Assembly: GCF_020179475.1 (NCBI RefSeq) | Contig: NZ_JAILXZ010000001.1 | Coordinates: forward strand, 1,550,001 to 1,614,000 | Reading direction: 5' to 3' | DNA length: 64,000 bases | Source of the DNA: Novosphingobium huizhouense | GTDB lineage: Bacteria; Pseudomonadota; Alphaproteobacteria; Sphingomonadales; Sphingomonadaceae | Shown: one piece after another, positions 24,736-33,429 of the stretch | How positions within the stretch are numbered: position 1 is the first letter of the stretch | How the letters are laid out: the number at the start of each line of letters is the position of its first letter | Notes under the pieces: model-generated | Seen by the model: only the letters and a program-made list of their open reading frames with translations | Database searches by the model: none | Told to the model about the DNA's origin: nothing | Program-made: the position numbers and the translations under genes

Positions 24736-26138
24736 TGCGTCACAAGGAAGCGATGAAGCATCGTCTCGTCGATCGTCGCCTCCTCAAGAGCGCCGCGCTG
24801 CTTTGCAGCGCGGCGTTTCTTGTTGCGCCGGGCCTCGCGCCGGCACGGCCGCTGCTGCTGATCTCCATCGACGGGCTGCGCCCGGGCGACGTGCTCGAAG
24901 CGGACAGGCGGGGGCTCAAGGTGCCCAACCTGCGGCGGATGGTGCGCGAAGGCGCGTCGGCGACCGGGGTCACCGGGGTGCTGCCGACGCTGACCTATCC
25001 CAGCCACACCACGCTGCTCACCGGCGTCGCCCCGGCGCGCCACGGGATCGTCGGCAACACCACGTTCGATCCCAGGCAGATCAATTATGGCGGCTGGTTC
25101 TGGTACGCGCAGGACCAGAAGGCGCGCACGCTGTGGGACGCCGCGCACGATGCCGGGCTCACTACCGCCAACGTCCACTGGCCGGTCAGCGTCGGCGCGC
25201 GCGCGCTCACCTGGAACCTGCCGCAGATCTGGCGCTCGGGCCACGAGGACGACGCCAAGCTGCTGAAGGCGCTCGCCAGTCCGGGCCTGGTCGACGAGCT
25301 CGAGCACGATTGCGGCCGCGCCTATGCGCAGGGCATCGATGAATCGGTCGATGGCGACGAAAACCGCGCGGCCTTCGCCGCCGACCTGATCGCGCGGCAC
25401 AAGCCCGGCTTCGTGACGGTCTACCTCGCCGGGCTCGACCACCAGGAGCACGCGACGGGTCCCGGCTCGAGCGAGGCCAATGCCGTGCTCGAACGGATCG
25501 ACGCGGTGGTCGGAAAGCTGCGCGATGCCGAGCTTGCCGCGCATCCCGACGCCGCGGTGGCGGTGGTCAGCGACCATGGCTTTGCGCCGACCGACACCGA
25601 GGTGAACTTCTTCCGCGCCTTCATCGATGCCGGGCTGATCACGCTCGACGGCGAGGGCAAGGTCAGCGGCTGGGACGCGATGCCGTGGAGTTCGGGGGGA
25701 TCGGTGGCGATCGTGCTCGCCCGCCGCGACGATTCGGCGCTGCGGGACAAGGTCCGCGCGCTGGTCGCGAAACTTTCCGCCGATCCCGAGGCGCGCATCG
25801 CCAAGGTGCTCGATGCGGCGCAGATCGTTGCCGCAGGGGGCAATCCGCAGGCCGATTTCTACCTCGATCTGTCCGCCGGCGCGGTCGCCTCGCCCTTCGC
25901 GGGGGCCAGCGCCCCGTTCGTCCGACCGGCGCGGGTCAAGGGCATGCACGGGTATTTTCCCGGACTTGCCGAAATGAACGCGACCTTCCTCGTCACGGCG
26001 CCGAATGTTCCCGCAGGTGCGAACGTGGGTGAAATAAACATGCGCCAGGTCGCCCCGACCCTGGCCGCATTGATGGGCGTCGGACTGCCCTCGGCGGAGG
26101 ACAGACCGATCGATTTTGGTCAAAAGAAGGTCAGATAG
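24735..26138 (+). CDS. Exported alkaline phosphatase-superfamily phosphodiesterase (NPP/AP family)
   Basis: 467 residues. A signal peptide is present (LLKSAALLCSAAFLVAPGLAPA). Metal- and substrate-site motifs follow the nucleotide pyrophosphatase pattern: LLISIDGLRPGD (Asp46), PTLTYPSHTTLLTG with the likely nucleophile Thr87, GLDHQEHATGP and VSDHGFAPTDTEVNF, and a late KGMHGYFP. NPP enzymes split phosphodiesters and pyrophosphates in the periplasm. An AAGGAAG site favours an alternative start six codons later (24753). It is coupled to a TonB receptor and followed by a second receptor gene with a Pho box, which supports a role in phosphorus scavenging. Confidence 0.9.
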   Translation: MRHKEAMKHRLVDRRLLKSAALLCSAAFLVAPGLAPARPLLLISIDGLRPGDVLEADRRGLKVPNLRRMVREGASATGVTGVLPTLTYPSHTTLLTGVAPARHGIVGNTTFDPRQINYGGWFWYAQDQKARTLWDAAHDAGLTTANVHWPVSVGARALTWNLPQIWRSGHEDDAKLLKALASPGLVDELEHDCGRAYAQGIDESVDGDENRAAFAADLIARHKPGFVTVYLAGLDHQEHATGPGSSEANAVLERIDAVVGKLRDAELAAHPDAAVAVVSDHGFAPTDTEVNFFRAFIDAGLITLDGEGKVSGWDAMPWSSGGSVAIVLARRDDSALRDKVRALVAKLSADPEARIAKVLDAAQIVAAGGNPQADFYLDLSAGAVASPFAGASAPFVRPARVKGMHGYFPGLAEMNATFLVTAPNVPAGANVGEINMRQVAPTLAALMGVGLPSAEDRPIDFGQKKVR

Positions 26139-26271
26139 CCGTCCGATTGCGACAACGCGCGAAGGGTCCCGCACCCTTGTGCGTTGGAAAAGCTTGGCTT
26201 GCCGCTTGCGGTGCGGTGGGAAGTCACAATTCGGTCAATTTTGGCGCAACATTACAATCCGTTCAGCAAAC

Positions 26272-26293
26272 CTGTCACATAACTGTCTTTTAG
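26272..26293 (+). promoter_or_regulatory. Pho box (PhoB binding site) before TonB receptor gene
   Basis: CTGTCACATAA and CTGTCTTTTAG are two adjacent 11-bp units, the classic PhoB arrangement. A -10-like CCTAAT follows about 5 bases after the second unit, so the box would replace the -35 region. It lies 56 bases before the ATG in the most AT-rich part of the spacer. Confidence 0.65.
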
Positions 26294-26349
26294 CGCGCCT
26301 AATGGGGCCTCGCCCGGGGGGACATGCCGTCTTCGCAAGTGAGGGAACC

Positions 26350-28803
26350 ATGACTTTCAATTACCAGATTCGCGCCGGCCTGCTGGCCGGAGCGGGCGTC
26401 TTTGCGCTCGCCGCCAGCCCTGCCTTCGCGCAAGCCGCCGCCGCGACCGCACCGGCCGACGCCGCCGCCGCCGAAACCGCGGCCGCCGGTGACAGCTCGG
26501 GCCTGACCGAGATCGTCGTCACTGCGACCAAGCGCGAGACGAACCTCAAGGACACGCCGATCTCGATCTCGGTGATGAGCAACGACGACATCAAGAAGCG
26601 TCACGTCCAGAGCCTGATCGACCTCGCCGACGGCGCCGTGCCCAGCCTGCGCGTCGCGACCTTCGAAGCCCGCCAGTCGGCGCTGACCATCGGCATCCGC
26701 GGCATCGTGCCGCTCGACGCCAACCAGCCCGCGCGAGAGCAGGGCGTCGGCGTCTACCTCGACGGCGTCTACCTCGGCCGCCAGCACGGCCTCAACGCCA
26801 GCCTGTTCGACGTCGAGCGCGTCGAAGTGCTCAAGGGCCCGCAGGGCACGCTGTTCGGCCGCAACACCGAAGGCGGCGCGCTGTCGATCGTGTCGAAGGC
26901 GCCGACCGGCGAATTCGGCGGCCGCCTGACCGCCGGCTTCGGCAACTACGGCAGCTACACCGCGCAGCTGCACATGGACCTGCCCGAGATCGCCAACGTC
27001 GCGTTCAAGCTCGACGGCGTGGTCCAGCACCAGGACCCGACGGTCAAGAACCCGCTCCCCGGCCAGGCCGGCTGGAACCAGTACCAGCGCTACGGCGGTC
27101 GCATCGCCGCCCGCTGGCGCCCGATCGACGGCCTGACCGTCGACCTCGCCTTCGACCGCAGCCGCGACGAGAACACGCCGTTCTACAGCCAGCTGATCAA
27201 CTACAACCCGCTCGGCAAGACCGTCGCCACCGTCGCCGAGATCGCGGCCAACGGCGGCAAGGTGCCCTCGGGCAAGATCGCGCCGCTGCCCTCGCAGGTG
27301 ATCGTTTCGGACAAGCGCGTCAGCACCGCCGACATCGGCGTGCCGCAGCAGCCCTCGATCGACAACACCAAGGGCTTCACCTCGACGATCAAGTACAAGG
27401 TCAGCCCCGAGATCGAGCTGCGCTCGATCACCGCGTGGCGCACCGTGACCGACGAGCAGTGGGACAACTCGGGCGGCGCGCACCGCACCCCGGCGTTCAA
27501 CGTCAAGGGCGCGCCCGGCAGCTACGTCGGCCAGGCGTTCAGCCGCTACTCGCTCGCCTACCTCGACCAGCGCCAGTTCAGCCAGGAGTTCCAGGCGGTC
27601 GGCTCGATCGACAAGCTCGACTACGTGCTCGGCCTCTACTACTTCAACGAGCGCGCCAACGACTGGGCGCGCACGCCGAACAGCAACACCTGGAAGGTCG
27701 ATCCGGTCACCGGCGCGATCACCGGCTACACCATCAACGACCCCAGCCAGTACCTCAACGCGACGATCGCCCGCCAGTCGATCGCCTATGCCAAGAGCTA
27801 CGCGGCCTACGGCCAGGCGACCTACAGCCCGATCGATCCGCTGCACATCACGCTGGGTGGCCGCTTCACCCGCGACGAGAAGCACGGCACGCTCGAGCTG
27901 GTCAACGGCGCGGCCTCGAACTGCGGCACCGCCGCGGCGCCGACGGTCTGCACCTTCGAGTACAAGAACAACCGGTTCGACCCGCTCGCCATCGTCGCCT
28001 ACGACGTGACCCCCGACGTCAACCTCTACGCCAAGTACGCCACCGGATACCGCGCGGGCGGGGCTAGCTCGCGCTCGCTGACCTACCGCTCGTTCGGCCC
28101 GGAAAGCGTCAAGTCGTACGAAGTGGGCCTCAAGTCCGAGCTGTTCGACCGCCGCGTGCGCTTCAACCTTGCCGGCTACATCATGGACCGCAAGGACAGC
28201 CAGGTCGACTTCAACTTCTTCATCCCGCAGGCCGACGGCACCATCCGCAACACGCTTGAAACCGTGAATGCGGCCGGCACCACCAAGATCCGCGGGATCG
28301 AGGCCGACGTCACGGTCAAGCCGATCGACAACCTGTCGCTGGGCCTGTCCTATGCCTACACCTACACCAAGGTTCCGCTCGCCGAGAACACCGTGCAGGA
28401 GCAGCAGAACAACGACGGCGTGAAGGTGTTCCAGCCGGTGTTCATCGTGTTCACCCCGGAGAACGCGCTGTCGGGCAGCATCGACTACGACCTGCCCGTG
28501 GGCGGCGCCGGCGCGCTGGTGCGCTTCCACCTCGACGGCAACTACTCGGACCCGGTCTACTCGTTCGACAACGAGGACGTGAAGACCGACAAGAGCTTCG
28601 TCGTCAACGCCCGCCTGAGCCTCGCCGACATCCCGATGAGCAGCGCCGGCGGCCAGAAGCTGACGATCGCGGCCTGGGCCCGCAACCTGTTCAACACCCA
28701 GTACATCTACCGCCGTTCGAACGCGAACGCGGCCGTGCTGGGCGACTACGCCAACTTCAACGCGCCCCGGACCTACGGTCTGGAAGCGACCGTCAACTTC
28801 TGA
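26350..28803 (+). CDS. TonB-dependent outer-membrane receptor, probably PhoB-regulated
   Basis: 817 residues. The signal peptide (LLAGAGVFALAASPAFA) is followed by an Ala-rich linker and the TonB box region TEIVVTATKRETNLKDTPIS. The plug has GVYLDGVYLGRQ and VERVEVLKGPQGTLFGRNTEGGA, the most conserved receptor block. The barrel ends with TYGLEATVNF. AGGGAACC precedes the ATG. The gene stands alone between a Pho box and a strong terminator, so it is likely a monocistronic phosphate-starvation gene. The plug type (iron complex outermembrane recepter-like, no STN domain) does not reveal the ligand. Confidence 0.95.
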   Translation: MTFNYQIRAGLLAGAGVFALAASPAFAQAAAATAPADAAAAETAAAGDSSGLTEIVVTATKRETNLKDTPISISVMSNDDIKKRHVQSLIDLADGAVPSLRVATFEARQSALTIGIRGIVPLDANQPAREQGVGVYLDGVYLGRQHGLNASLFDVERVEVLKGPQGTLFGRNTEGGALSIVSKAPTGEFGGRLTAGFGNYGSYTAQLHMDLPEIANVAFKLDGVVQHQDPTVKNPLPGQAGWNQYQRYGGRIAARWRPIDGLTVDLAFDRSRDENTPFYSQLINYNPLGKTVATVAEIAANGGKVPSGKIAPLPSQVIVSDKRVSTADIGVPQQPSIDNTKGFTSTIKYKVSPEIELRSITAWRTVTDEQWDNSGGAHRTPAFNVKGAPGSYVGQAFSRYSLAYLDQRQFSQEFQAVGSIDKLDYVLGLYYFNERANDWARTPNSNTWKVDPVTGAITGYTINDPSQYLNATIARQSIAYAKSYAAYGQATYSPIDPLHITLGGRFTRDEKHGTLELVNGAASNCGTAAAPTVCTFEYKNNRFDPLAIVAYDVTPDVNLYAKYATGYRAGGASSRSLTYRSFGPESVKSYEVGLKSELFDRRVRFNLAGYIMDRKDSQVDFNFFIPQADGTIRNTLETVNAAGTTKIRGIEADVTVKPIDNLSLGLSYAYTYTKVPLAENTVQEQQNNDGVKVFQPVFIVFTPENALSGSIDYDLPVGGAGALVRFHLDGNYSDPVYSFDNEDVKTDKSFVVNARLSLADIPMSSAGGQKLTIAAWARNLFNTQYIYRRSNANAAVLGDYANFNAPRTYGLEATVNF

Positions 28804-28866
28804 CGGACCCCCGTGCCGGCGCGCGCAAGGCGCGCCGGACCGGTCACGAATCCACCCTGAGACTGG

Positions 28867-28898
28867 CGGCGGCAGGAGCGATCCTGCCGCCGTTTTTT
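28867..28898 (+). terminator. Intrinsic terminator after TonB receptor gene
   Basis: CGGCGGCAGGA (28867-28877) pairs perfectly with TCCTGCCGCCG (28882-28892) over a GCGA tetraloop, followed by six T (28893-28898). Confidence 0.93.
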
Positions 28899-28928
28899 CG
28901 TTGGGTCCCGGGGCGCGCCGAGGGGGAG

Positions 28929-29095
28929 GGGGTTTACGGGGTTTACACAGTCCAGGGATGAAATCCGAACCCTTCGCGAAAGCTCTCCCTTCGCGGACAA
29001 GCGTTTGATTCACGTGGGTTTCAAGGAGCGGTTGCGCGCGCTTATAGCTCGGCGCGGGCTTGTAGGACAGCGCGCGGTGATCGTTGCATATGCAA
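28929..29095 (-). promoter_or_regulatory. Candidate promoter module (copy 2) in the 28.8-29.5 kb non-coding region
   Basis: Read leftward: TTGCATATGCAA (29095-29084), 13 bases, CTGTCCTACA (29070-29061), 14 bases, TATAAG (29046-29041). About 90 bases further on comes a 25-bp block (28953-28929) that matches 1720-1744 at 23 positions. The same order occurs at 1.56-1.74 kb. A transcript would start near 29034 and run toward the terminator region of the TonB gene. No gene on this strand is seen in its path, so a small RNA or an idle element is possible. Confidence 0.4.
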
Positions 29096-29164
29096 TATGT
29101 CCGCCAGCCCGTGCGAAGGCATCCCGGTCGAGGGTGCGGGGCGGCGCTGCGGGGCACCGAAAAA

Positions 29165-29497
29165 GGGCCGTGCTTCAACAGGCCGGCACCGGCGGGGGTG
29201 GCGTTGTTTGGGGGGCGAGGACCAGCTGCCTCGACCCTGTCGAACGGCTGCTTCCGGTTCGGATCGCGGGGTGGGGCGCGAAGGGAAGGGCAGTGCTTCG
29301 ACAAGCTCAGCACGGGCGGACGGAGGATGCCTGGTGTGCGAGGACCATCTGCCCTGAACCTGTCGAACGGCTGCTTCCGGTTCGGACGCGGGCTGAGGCG
29401 CGAAGGGGAGCCCAGTGCTTCGACAGGCCGGCACGGGTGAGGGAAGTTTGCGGTCTCGAAGACCGCCTGCCCTGCGCTTGTCGAAGGGCTGCCTTAG
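29165..29497. repeat. Tandem array of three ~122-bp units with inverted-repeat ends
   Basis: Units begin with GTGCTTCRACA at 29170, 29293 and 29415, spaced 123 and 122 bases. Each opens with TGCTTCGACAAGCTCAGCAC or close variants and later has CCCTGAACCTGTCGAACGG or variants, which is nearly the reverse complement, so each unit can fold on itself. Units 1 and 2 share CTGTCGAACGGCTGCTTCCG and more; unit 3 is shorter. Such CTTCGACA..TGTCGAAG elements are common between sphingomonad genes. No gene is supported in this stretch. Confidence 0.75.
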
Positions 29498-29559
29498 GCC
29501 TTGAGGGGGCGCCCGCCGGCGCAGGGGACGCCTGGAGCGGGGCGGGAGCGGCGCGGGCG

Positions 29560-30744
29560 TCAGGCGGCGCGCAGGCCGCCTGCCTTGCCTTGCGCGATGA
29601 TCCGCTCGTAGCTTGCGAACAGTTCGGCGAAGTGATCGTCCATCGTGCGCGGGGGCGGGAGGTCGGCGCGCGGGCCGGCAAGGCCGGCCAGGCGCTGCGT
29701 GGCATAGTCGACCACCGCGTCGGCCGCGGCGGCGGCATCGGCGCTTTCATAGAGGAAGCCGCCCGAGGCGCGGGCCTGGTCCGCCGCGCCGCCTTCGTCG
29801 GGCGCGATCAGCGGCAGCCCGCTGGCGCGCGCTTCGGCGGCGACCATGCAGAAGGTCTCGGCCTCGCAGCCATGGATCAGCGCGTCGGCGCTCGCCATCA
29901 CGCGGGCGAGTTCGGCGCGCTCGGTGATCGGGGCGAGGATGCGGATATGCGGGTTCTCGCCGATCTTGCGCTCGATCGCCTTGCGGTCGCGCCCCTGGCC
30001 GGCGAGCACCATGCCGACCGGCGTGCGCGTGCCCGCGGCGGTGACCGCCTCGACCAGCATCGGCCAGCGCTTTTCGGGCGCGAAGCGGCCAACGCCGAGC
30101 AGCAGCGTGGCCTGCGGCGGCAGATCGACCATCGCCAGCATCCCTGCGCGCAGGGCTTCGTCGCGCAAGCCCGGCGAGAACACCCCGGGATCGACCCCCA
30201 TCGGATTGGTGACGACGCGCGATACGCCGCCGGCGGCGAGCCGGTCGCTGAGCCCCTGGCTCGCGCTCACGATCATGTCGTAGCGCGTGTCGAGCCGGCG
30301 CAGGTGCTGCCAGTAGCGATCGAAGATCGTGTCGATGGTCGGGCGCGTGGCGATCGGATCGAGCCAGCGGTAGGCATAGGCCGACAGCGGATCGGCGTGC
30401 ATGATCAGCGCGCGCGGCGCAGCGCCGGGCCAGTCGGCGATGACCGAGGCGCTGCGCCAGGGCGAGGACGCCTCGACGAAATCGGGCTGTTCGCGATCGA
30501 GCGCGGCATAGAGGCCGGGGATGTCAGAGAAGTAGCGGTAGTTGAAATCGAGCGGGAACAGCGTCGACTTCAGCCAGACGATCCGCGCGTTGGGGCCGCG
30601 GTGTTCGACATGATCGTGGCTGCCCGGCGCGATGACCACGACTTCGTGGCCCATGGCGGCGCCGGCCTTGAGCTTGCGATCGACATAGGTACGGACGCCG
30701 CCGCCCTTGGGCGCGTAGAAGGCGCAGACATCGACGAGCTTCAT
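29560..30744 (-). CDS. Glycosyltransferase family 4 (GT-B fold)
   Basis: 394 residues. The N terminus MKLVDVCAFYAPKGGGVRTYVDRKL is the acceptor-side Rossmann domain with the Gly-rich GGGVRTY loop typical of GT4. The C-terminal half has LLGVGRFAPEKRWPMLVEAV and the donor-site block IHGCEAETFCMVAAEARASGLP, with the E-x7-E type glutamates that bind the sugar nucleotide. It is cytoplasmic or peripheral to the inner membrane. It is the last gene of a five-gene operon with a second GT4, a multi-span membrane protein and a putative deacetylase, so it probably builds a surface glycan or glycolipid. Donor and acceptor are unknown. Confidence 0.92.
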   Translation of the reverse strand: MKLVDVCAFYAPKGGGVRTYVDRKLKAGAAMGHEVVVIAPGSHDHVEHRGPNARIVWLKSTLFPLDFNYRYFSDIPGLYAALDREQPDFVEASSPWRSASVIADWPGAAPRALIMHADPLSAYAYRWLDPIATRPTIDTIFDRYWQHLRRLDTRYDMIVSASQGLSDRLAAGGVSRVVTNPMGVDPGVFSPGLRDEALRAGMLAMVDLPPQATLLLGVGRFAPEKRWPMLVEAVTAAGTRTPVGMVLAGQGRDRKAIERKIGENPHIRILAPITERAELARVMASADALIHGCEAETFCMVAAEARASGLPLIAPDEGGAADQARASGGFLYESADAAAAADAVVDYATQRLAGLAGPRADLPPPRTMDDHFAELFASYERIIAQGKAGGLRAA

Positions 30745-30753
30745 AGAGCCGGC

Positions 30754-31311
30754 TCAGCTCCCCTTGATCGGTCCCACCGATGCGAGGCCGTTACGGTAAT
30801 TGAGCACGATGCGCAACGGGGTCGGCCCGGCGCCGGCCTGCGCCGCGACGTTGCGCGCCTTGGGCTTGGACCAGCCGAGGCGGGGATTGCCCGAAAAGCC
30901 GATGCCGTCGTGGGTCCAGTTGAACTTGCGGTTGCCGTCGCGATCGTGGAGCACCGTCACGGCATAGGCGCCGGGGCCGGGCACGCGCACGCACAGGCGC
31001 GGGGTGCCGGTGGCGGGCGTCGTCACCTCGACCCGGCGGAAGGTCTTGCCGGCCATGACCAGCAGGTTGTCGTCGGCAAGGAAATCGGCGTCGTTGGCGG
31101 GATAGACCTCGAGCTTGAGGTGTCCCGAGCGGTCCTTGAGCCCGACCACGTCGACGAGGAAGGCCGGACCGCTTTCGCCCGCGCGGCACTGCCCCTCGGC
31201 CTTGCCCAGATCGGGCGTCGAGCGCAGCGGGCCGTTGCCGAGCAGCAGCGGCGCGGCCGCGACAGCCAGCAGCATCGGCGCGGCGGCGAGGACAGGCGGG
31301 CGGATCGTCAT
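30754..31311 (-). CDS. DUF2141 domain exported protein
   Basis: 185 residues with a signal peptide (AAPMLLAVAAAPLLLGNG). The DUF2141 core is visible: FLVDVVGLKDRSGHLKLEVYP, then GPGAYAVTVLHDRDGNRKFNWTHDG and GIGFSGNPRLGWSKPK. The Asp/Asn-rich DRDGNRKFN loop looks like a calcium-binding type turn. Two Cys could pair. DUF2141 proteins often lie in glycan or carotenoid clusters, but the biochemical role is not known. It overlaps the membrane protein gene by four bases and precedes the GT4 gene by 9 bases, so it belongs to the operon. Confidence 0.9.
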   Translation of the reverse strand: MTIRPPVLAAAPMLLAVAAAPLLLGNGPLRSTPDLGKAEGQCRAGESGPAFLVDVVGLKDRSGHLKLEVYPANDADFLADDNLLVMAGKTFRRVEVTTPATGTPRLCVRVPGPGAYAVTVLHDRDGNRKFNWTHDGIGFSGNPRLGWSKPKARNVAAQAGAGPTPLRIVLNYRNGLASVGPIKGS

Positions 31312-32225
31312 GCAGTTCGTTCCCTTGCGGCGAGATCGATCAGCATCAGTGCGATGAACAGCACGACGTGCATCGATATCGTCAGCATCGAAAGCATGGC
31401 GATCATGACTCCGGTCTTAACCTGCGCGCCCACGAGCAGCGCGGTGACCCCGGCGAAGGCGATGTCCTTGTTGGGCAGGAAGGGCAGGCGCGAGAGCAGC
31501 AGGCGCACGGTCGAGAGCAGCAGCCAGGAGCTGAGCGGCGCTTCGGGCAGGATCAGCGCCCAGGCGAGCGCGGTCAGCCCGGTCTTGAGCACGATGCGCG
31601 CGCAGTGCACGCCGAACACAAACCACAGGTCGCGGCTGGACAGGCTGAACAGGCCGTTGCGGAAGAACATGATCACCGCCGAGGTGATCAGCACGAGGCC
31701 GAGCGAGGCGGCCATGATGTTCGCGCTGACGCCGAGGCCCAGGGTGCCGATCACCGGCCAGGTCAGCGCGAGCATGATCACGGTCATGATGTTGCCGGCA
31801 AGCGCGGAGAGGATCGCCACGTCCTTGACCGCGCCGAAGGGCGAGCCTTCCATCTTCACGTGGCGGCGCGCCCAGTCGTAGAAATAGACTTCGCCGATGT
31901 AGCCCAGCAGCAGTTCGTTGCCGACGAGCTTCTTGAGCAGCGGCAGGATCCCCGTGGCCGGGATCGACCACAGCCGCCGGAAGATCAGGAAGTCGCCCAT
32001 CGGGCTGAGGAAATAGCTGACCAGGAACACCATCCAGATCAGCGGGTTGGTCGGCAGGATCGACGTGACCACGCCCCAGTTGAGCTTGCGCAGCTCGATC
32101 AGCACCGCGATCAGGATCGCGGCCGAAATCGCCGGCCCGACATAGGCCCCCCACTTGCGCAGGGCGGTCTGGGAGGGGGCTGCCGTCGCCGGCAGGGGCG
32201 GTTGGATCATCGTGGAATCGGACAT
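31308..32225 (-). CDS. Multi-span membrane protein, LPG-synthase/UPF0104-like
   Basis: 305 residues with about seven hydrophobic spans, e.g. WGAYVGPAISAAILIAVLIEL, PLIWMVFLVSYFLSPMGDFL, SALAGNIMTVIMLALTWPVI, ANIMAASLGLVLITSAVIMFF and VMIAMLSMLTISMHVVLFIAL. The spacing and the central NELLLGYIGEVYFYDWARRH resemble the membrane domain shared by lysylphosphatidylglycerol synthases and UPF0104 proteins, which can flip or modify lipids. In this operon a flippase or membrane partner for a lipid-linked glycan is plausible. The start overlaps nothing; its stop overlaps the DUF2141 start by four bases. Confidence 0.75.
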   Translation of the reverse strand: MSDSTMIQPPLPATAAPSQTALRKWGAYVGPAISAAILIAVLIELRKLNWGVVTSILPTNPLIWMVFLVSYFLSPMGDFLIFRRLWSIPATGILPLLKKLVGNELLLGYIGEVYFYDWARRHVKMEGSPFGAVKDVAILSALAGNIMTVIMLALTWPVIGTLGLGVSANIMAASLGLVLITSAVIMFFRNGLFSLSSRDLWFVFGVHCARIVLKTGLTALAWALILPEAPLSSWLLLSTVRLLLSRLPFLPNKDIAFAGVTALLVGAQVKTGVMIAMLSMLTISMHVVLFIALMLIDLAARERTA

Positions 32226-32237
32226 CGAATCGGACCC

Positions 32238-33413
32238 TTAGCGGAACTTGATGCGCGGTGCGCGCGAAAGCGCCGCCGACGGAATGAGGTCCTCCATCGC
32301 CTGCCGGTAGCGCCGTGCAGCTAAATCTACGGTGAACCGACGCGCCATCGCGCGCGCCGCGGACAGGTCGAACGGGCGGTCGAGCACCGCGTCCATCGCC
32401 CGCGCGAGCGCGTGCGGATCGCGCGGCGGCACGAGCGCGCCGAAGCGCCCCTCGCCGAGCAGCGCGGGCATCGACACGCTGCAATCGGTGGCGACGACGG
32501 GCAGGCCGGCGGCATAGGCCTGGAGCACGACCGTGGGCAGGCCTTCGTAATCGGAGGACAGGACCAGCGCATCGGCGCGGGCGAGCTCGCCGTCGAGCGG
32601 GAAGGTGTGGCCGGGCAGGCGCACCCGGCCGGCAAGGCCGAGGCGTTCGACCCGCGCCTCGATCGCGGCGCGCTGCCCGCCTTCGCCGCAGATCGTCAGC
32701 GTGTCGTGCGCCCGGGCGATGCGGGCGAAGGCCTCGACGAGGCCGAGGAAGTTCTTCTGCGGCGCGAGCCGGCCGATCGCTAGGAAGCGGCGGCCGGCGC
32801 CGTCGTGGCGCGGACGCGGCATCGTGGCGAGGTGATCGAGCTCGGCCTCGGACAGCGCCGGGTTGTCGATCACCGCGATCCGCGTCCGCGGCGCCTGCAT
32901 CATCGCGGCGATCTCCTCGGCCATTGCCGGGGCGATGGCGACGATGCGGTCGAGCCGGCGGCCCTGGATGCGCAGCCACAGCCGGTAGAACGGCATGGCG
33001 AGGCGCGGCAGGTCGGGGCGCTGGAGATCGTTGCTGATCTTGGCGAGGATCGGCGGACAGCGGCGGCCGAGCAGCAGCTTCATCGCCACCGAGACGATCG
33101 TGTAGGAATTGCCCGCGCAGAACAGCACGTCGGGGCGGTGGCGGCGGATCGCGCCGGGAAGGCAGGCGATCATCCACAGCGTTTCGAACGGCCCGGTGCG
33201 GTTGCCGGAATCGAGCAGGTCGTAGGCGAGCCCGGGCCATTCGTGGCGCATAGCGCCTTCATCGCGGCCCATCACCAGCCGCGCGTCGATCCCTTGCGCG
33301 ACCCAGGCGGCGTGCAGGCGCAAGGCGACGCGCTCCACCCCGCCTGGCGCGAAGCTGTGCAGGAAGGTGAGCACGCGCAAGCTGCGCGAGGGCTGAGTTT
33401 CGTCGCGGGCCAT
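32238..33413 (-). CDS. Glycosyltransferase family 4 (GT-B fold)
   Basis: 391 residues. The N terminus LRVLTFLHSFAPGGVERVALRLHAAW has the GGVERV loop of GT4 enzymes such as WaaG/PimB relatives. The C-terminal donor domain shows FLAIGRLAPQKNFLGLVEAFARIA and LVLSSDYEGLPTVVLQAYAAGLPVVATD, the E-x7-E motif region. It is the second gene of the glycan operon: 16 bases separate it from the deacetylase gene before it and 12 from the membrane protein gene after it. Two GT4 enzymes with one membrane protein suggest sequential sugar additions on a lipid carrier. Specificity cannot be read from sequence. Confidence 0.93.
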   Translation of the reverse strand: MARDETQPSRSLRVLTFLHSFAPGGVERVALRLHAAWVAQGIDARLVMGRDEGAMRHEWPGLAYDLLDSGNRTGPFETLWMIACLPGAIRRHRPDVLFCAGNSYTIVSVAMKLLLGRRCPPILAKISNDLQRPDLPRLAMPFYRLWLRIQGRRLDRIVAIAPAMAEEIAAMMQAPRTRIAVIDNPALSEAELDHLATMPRPRHDGAGRRFLAIGRLAPQKNFLGLVEAFARIARAHDTLTICGEGGQRAAIEARVERLGLAGRVRLPGHTFPLDGELARADALVLSSDYEGLPTVVLQAYAAGLPVVATDCSVSMPALLGEGRFGALVPPRDPHALARAMDAVLDRPFDLSAARAMARRFTVDLAARRYRQAMEDLIPSAALSRAPRIKFR

Positions 33414-33429
33414 CGGTCCCCTTCGCGCC

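Noticed and set aside
29165-29497. CRISPR array
   Set aside because: Unit length (122 bases), self-complementary ends and only three copies do not fit direct repeats with unique spacers, and no cas genes are near.
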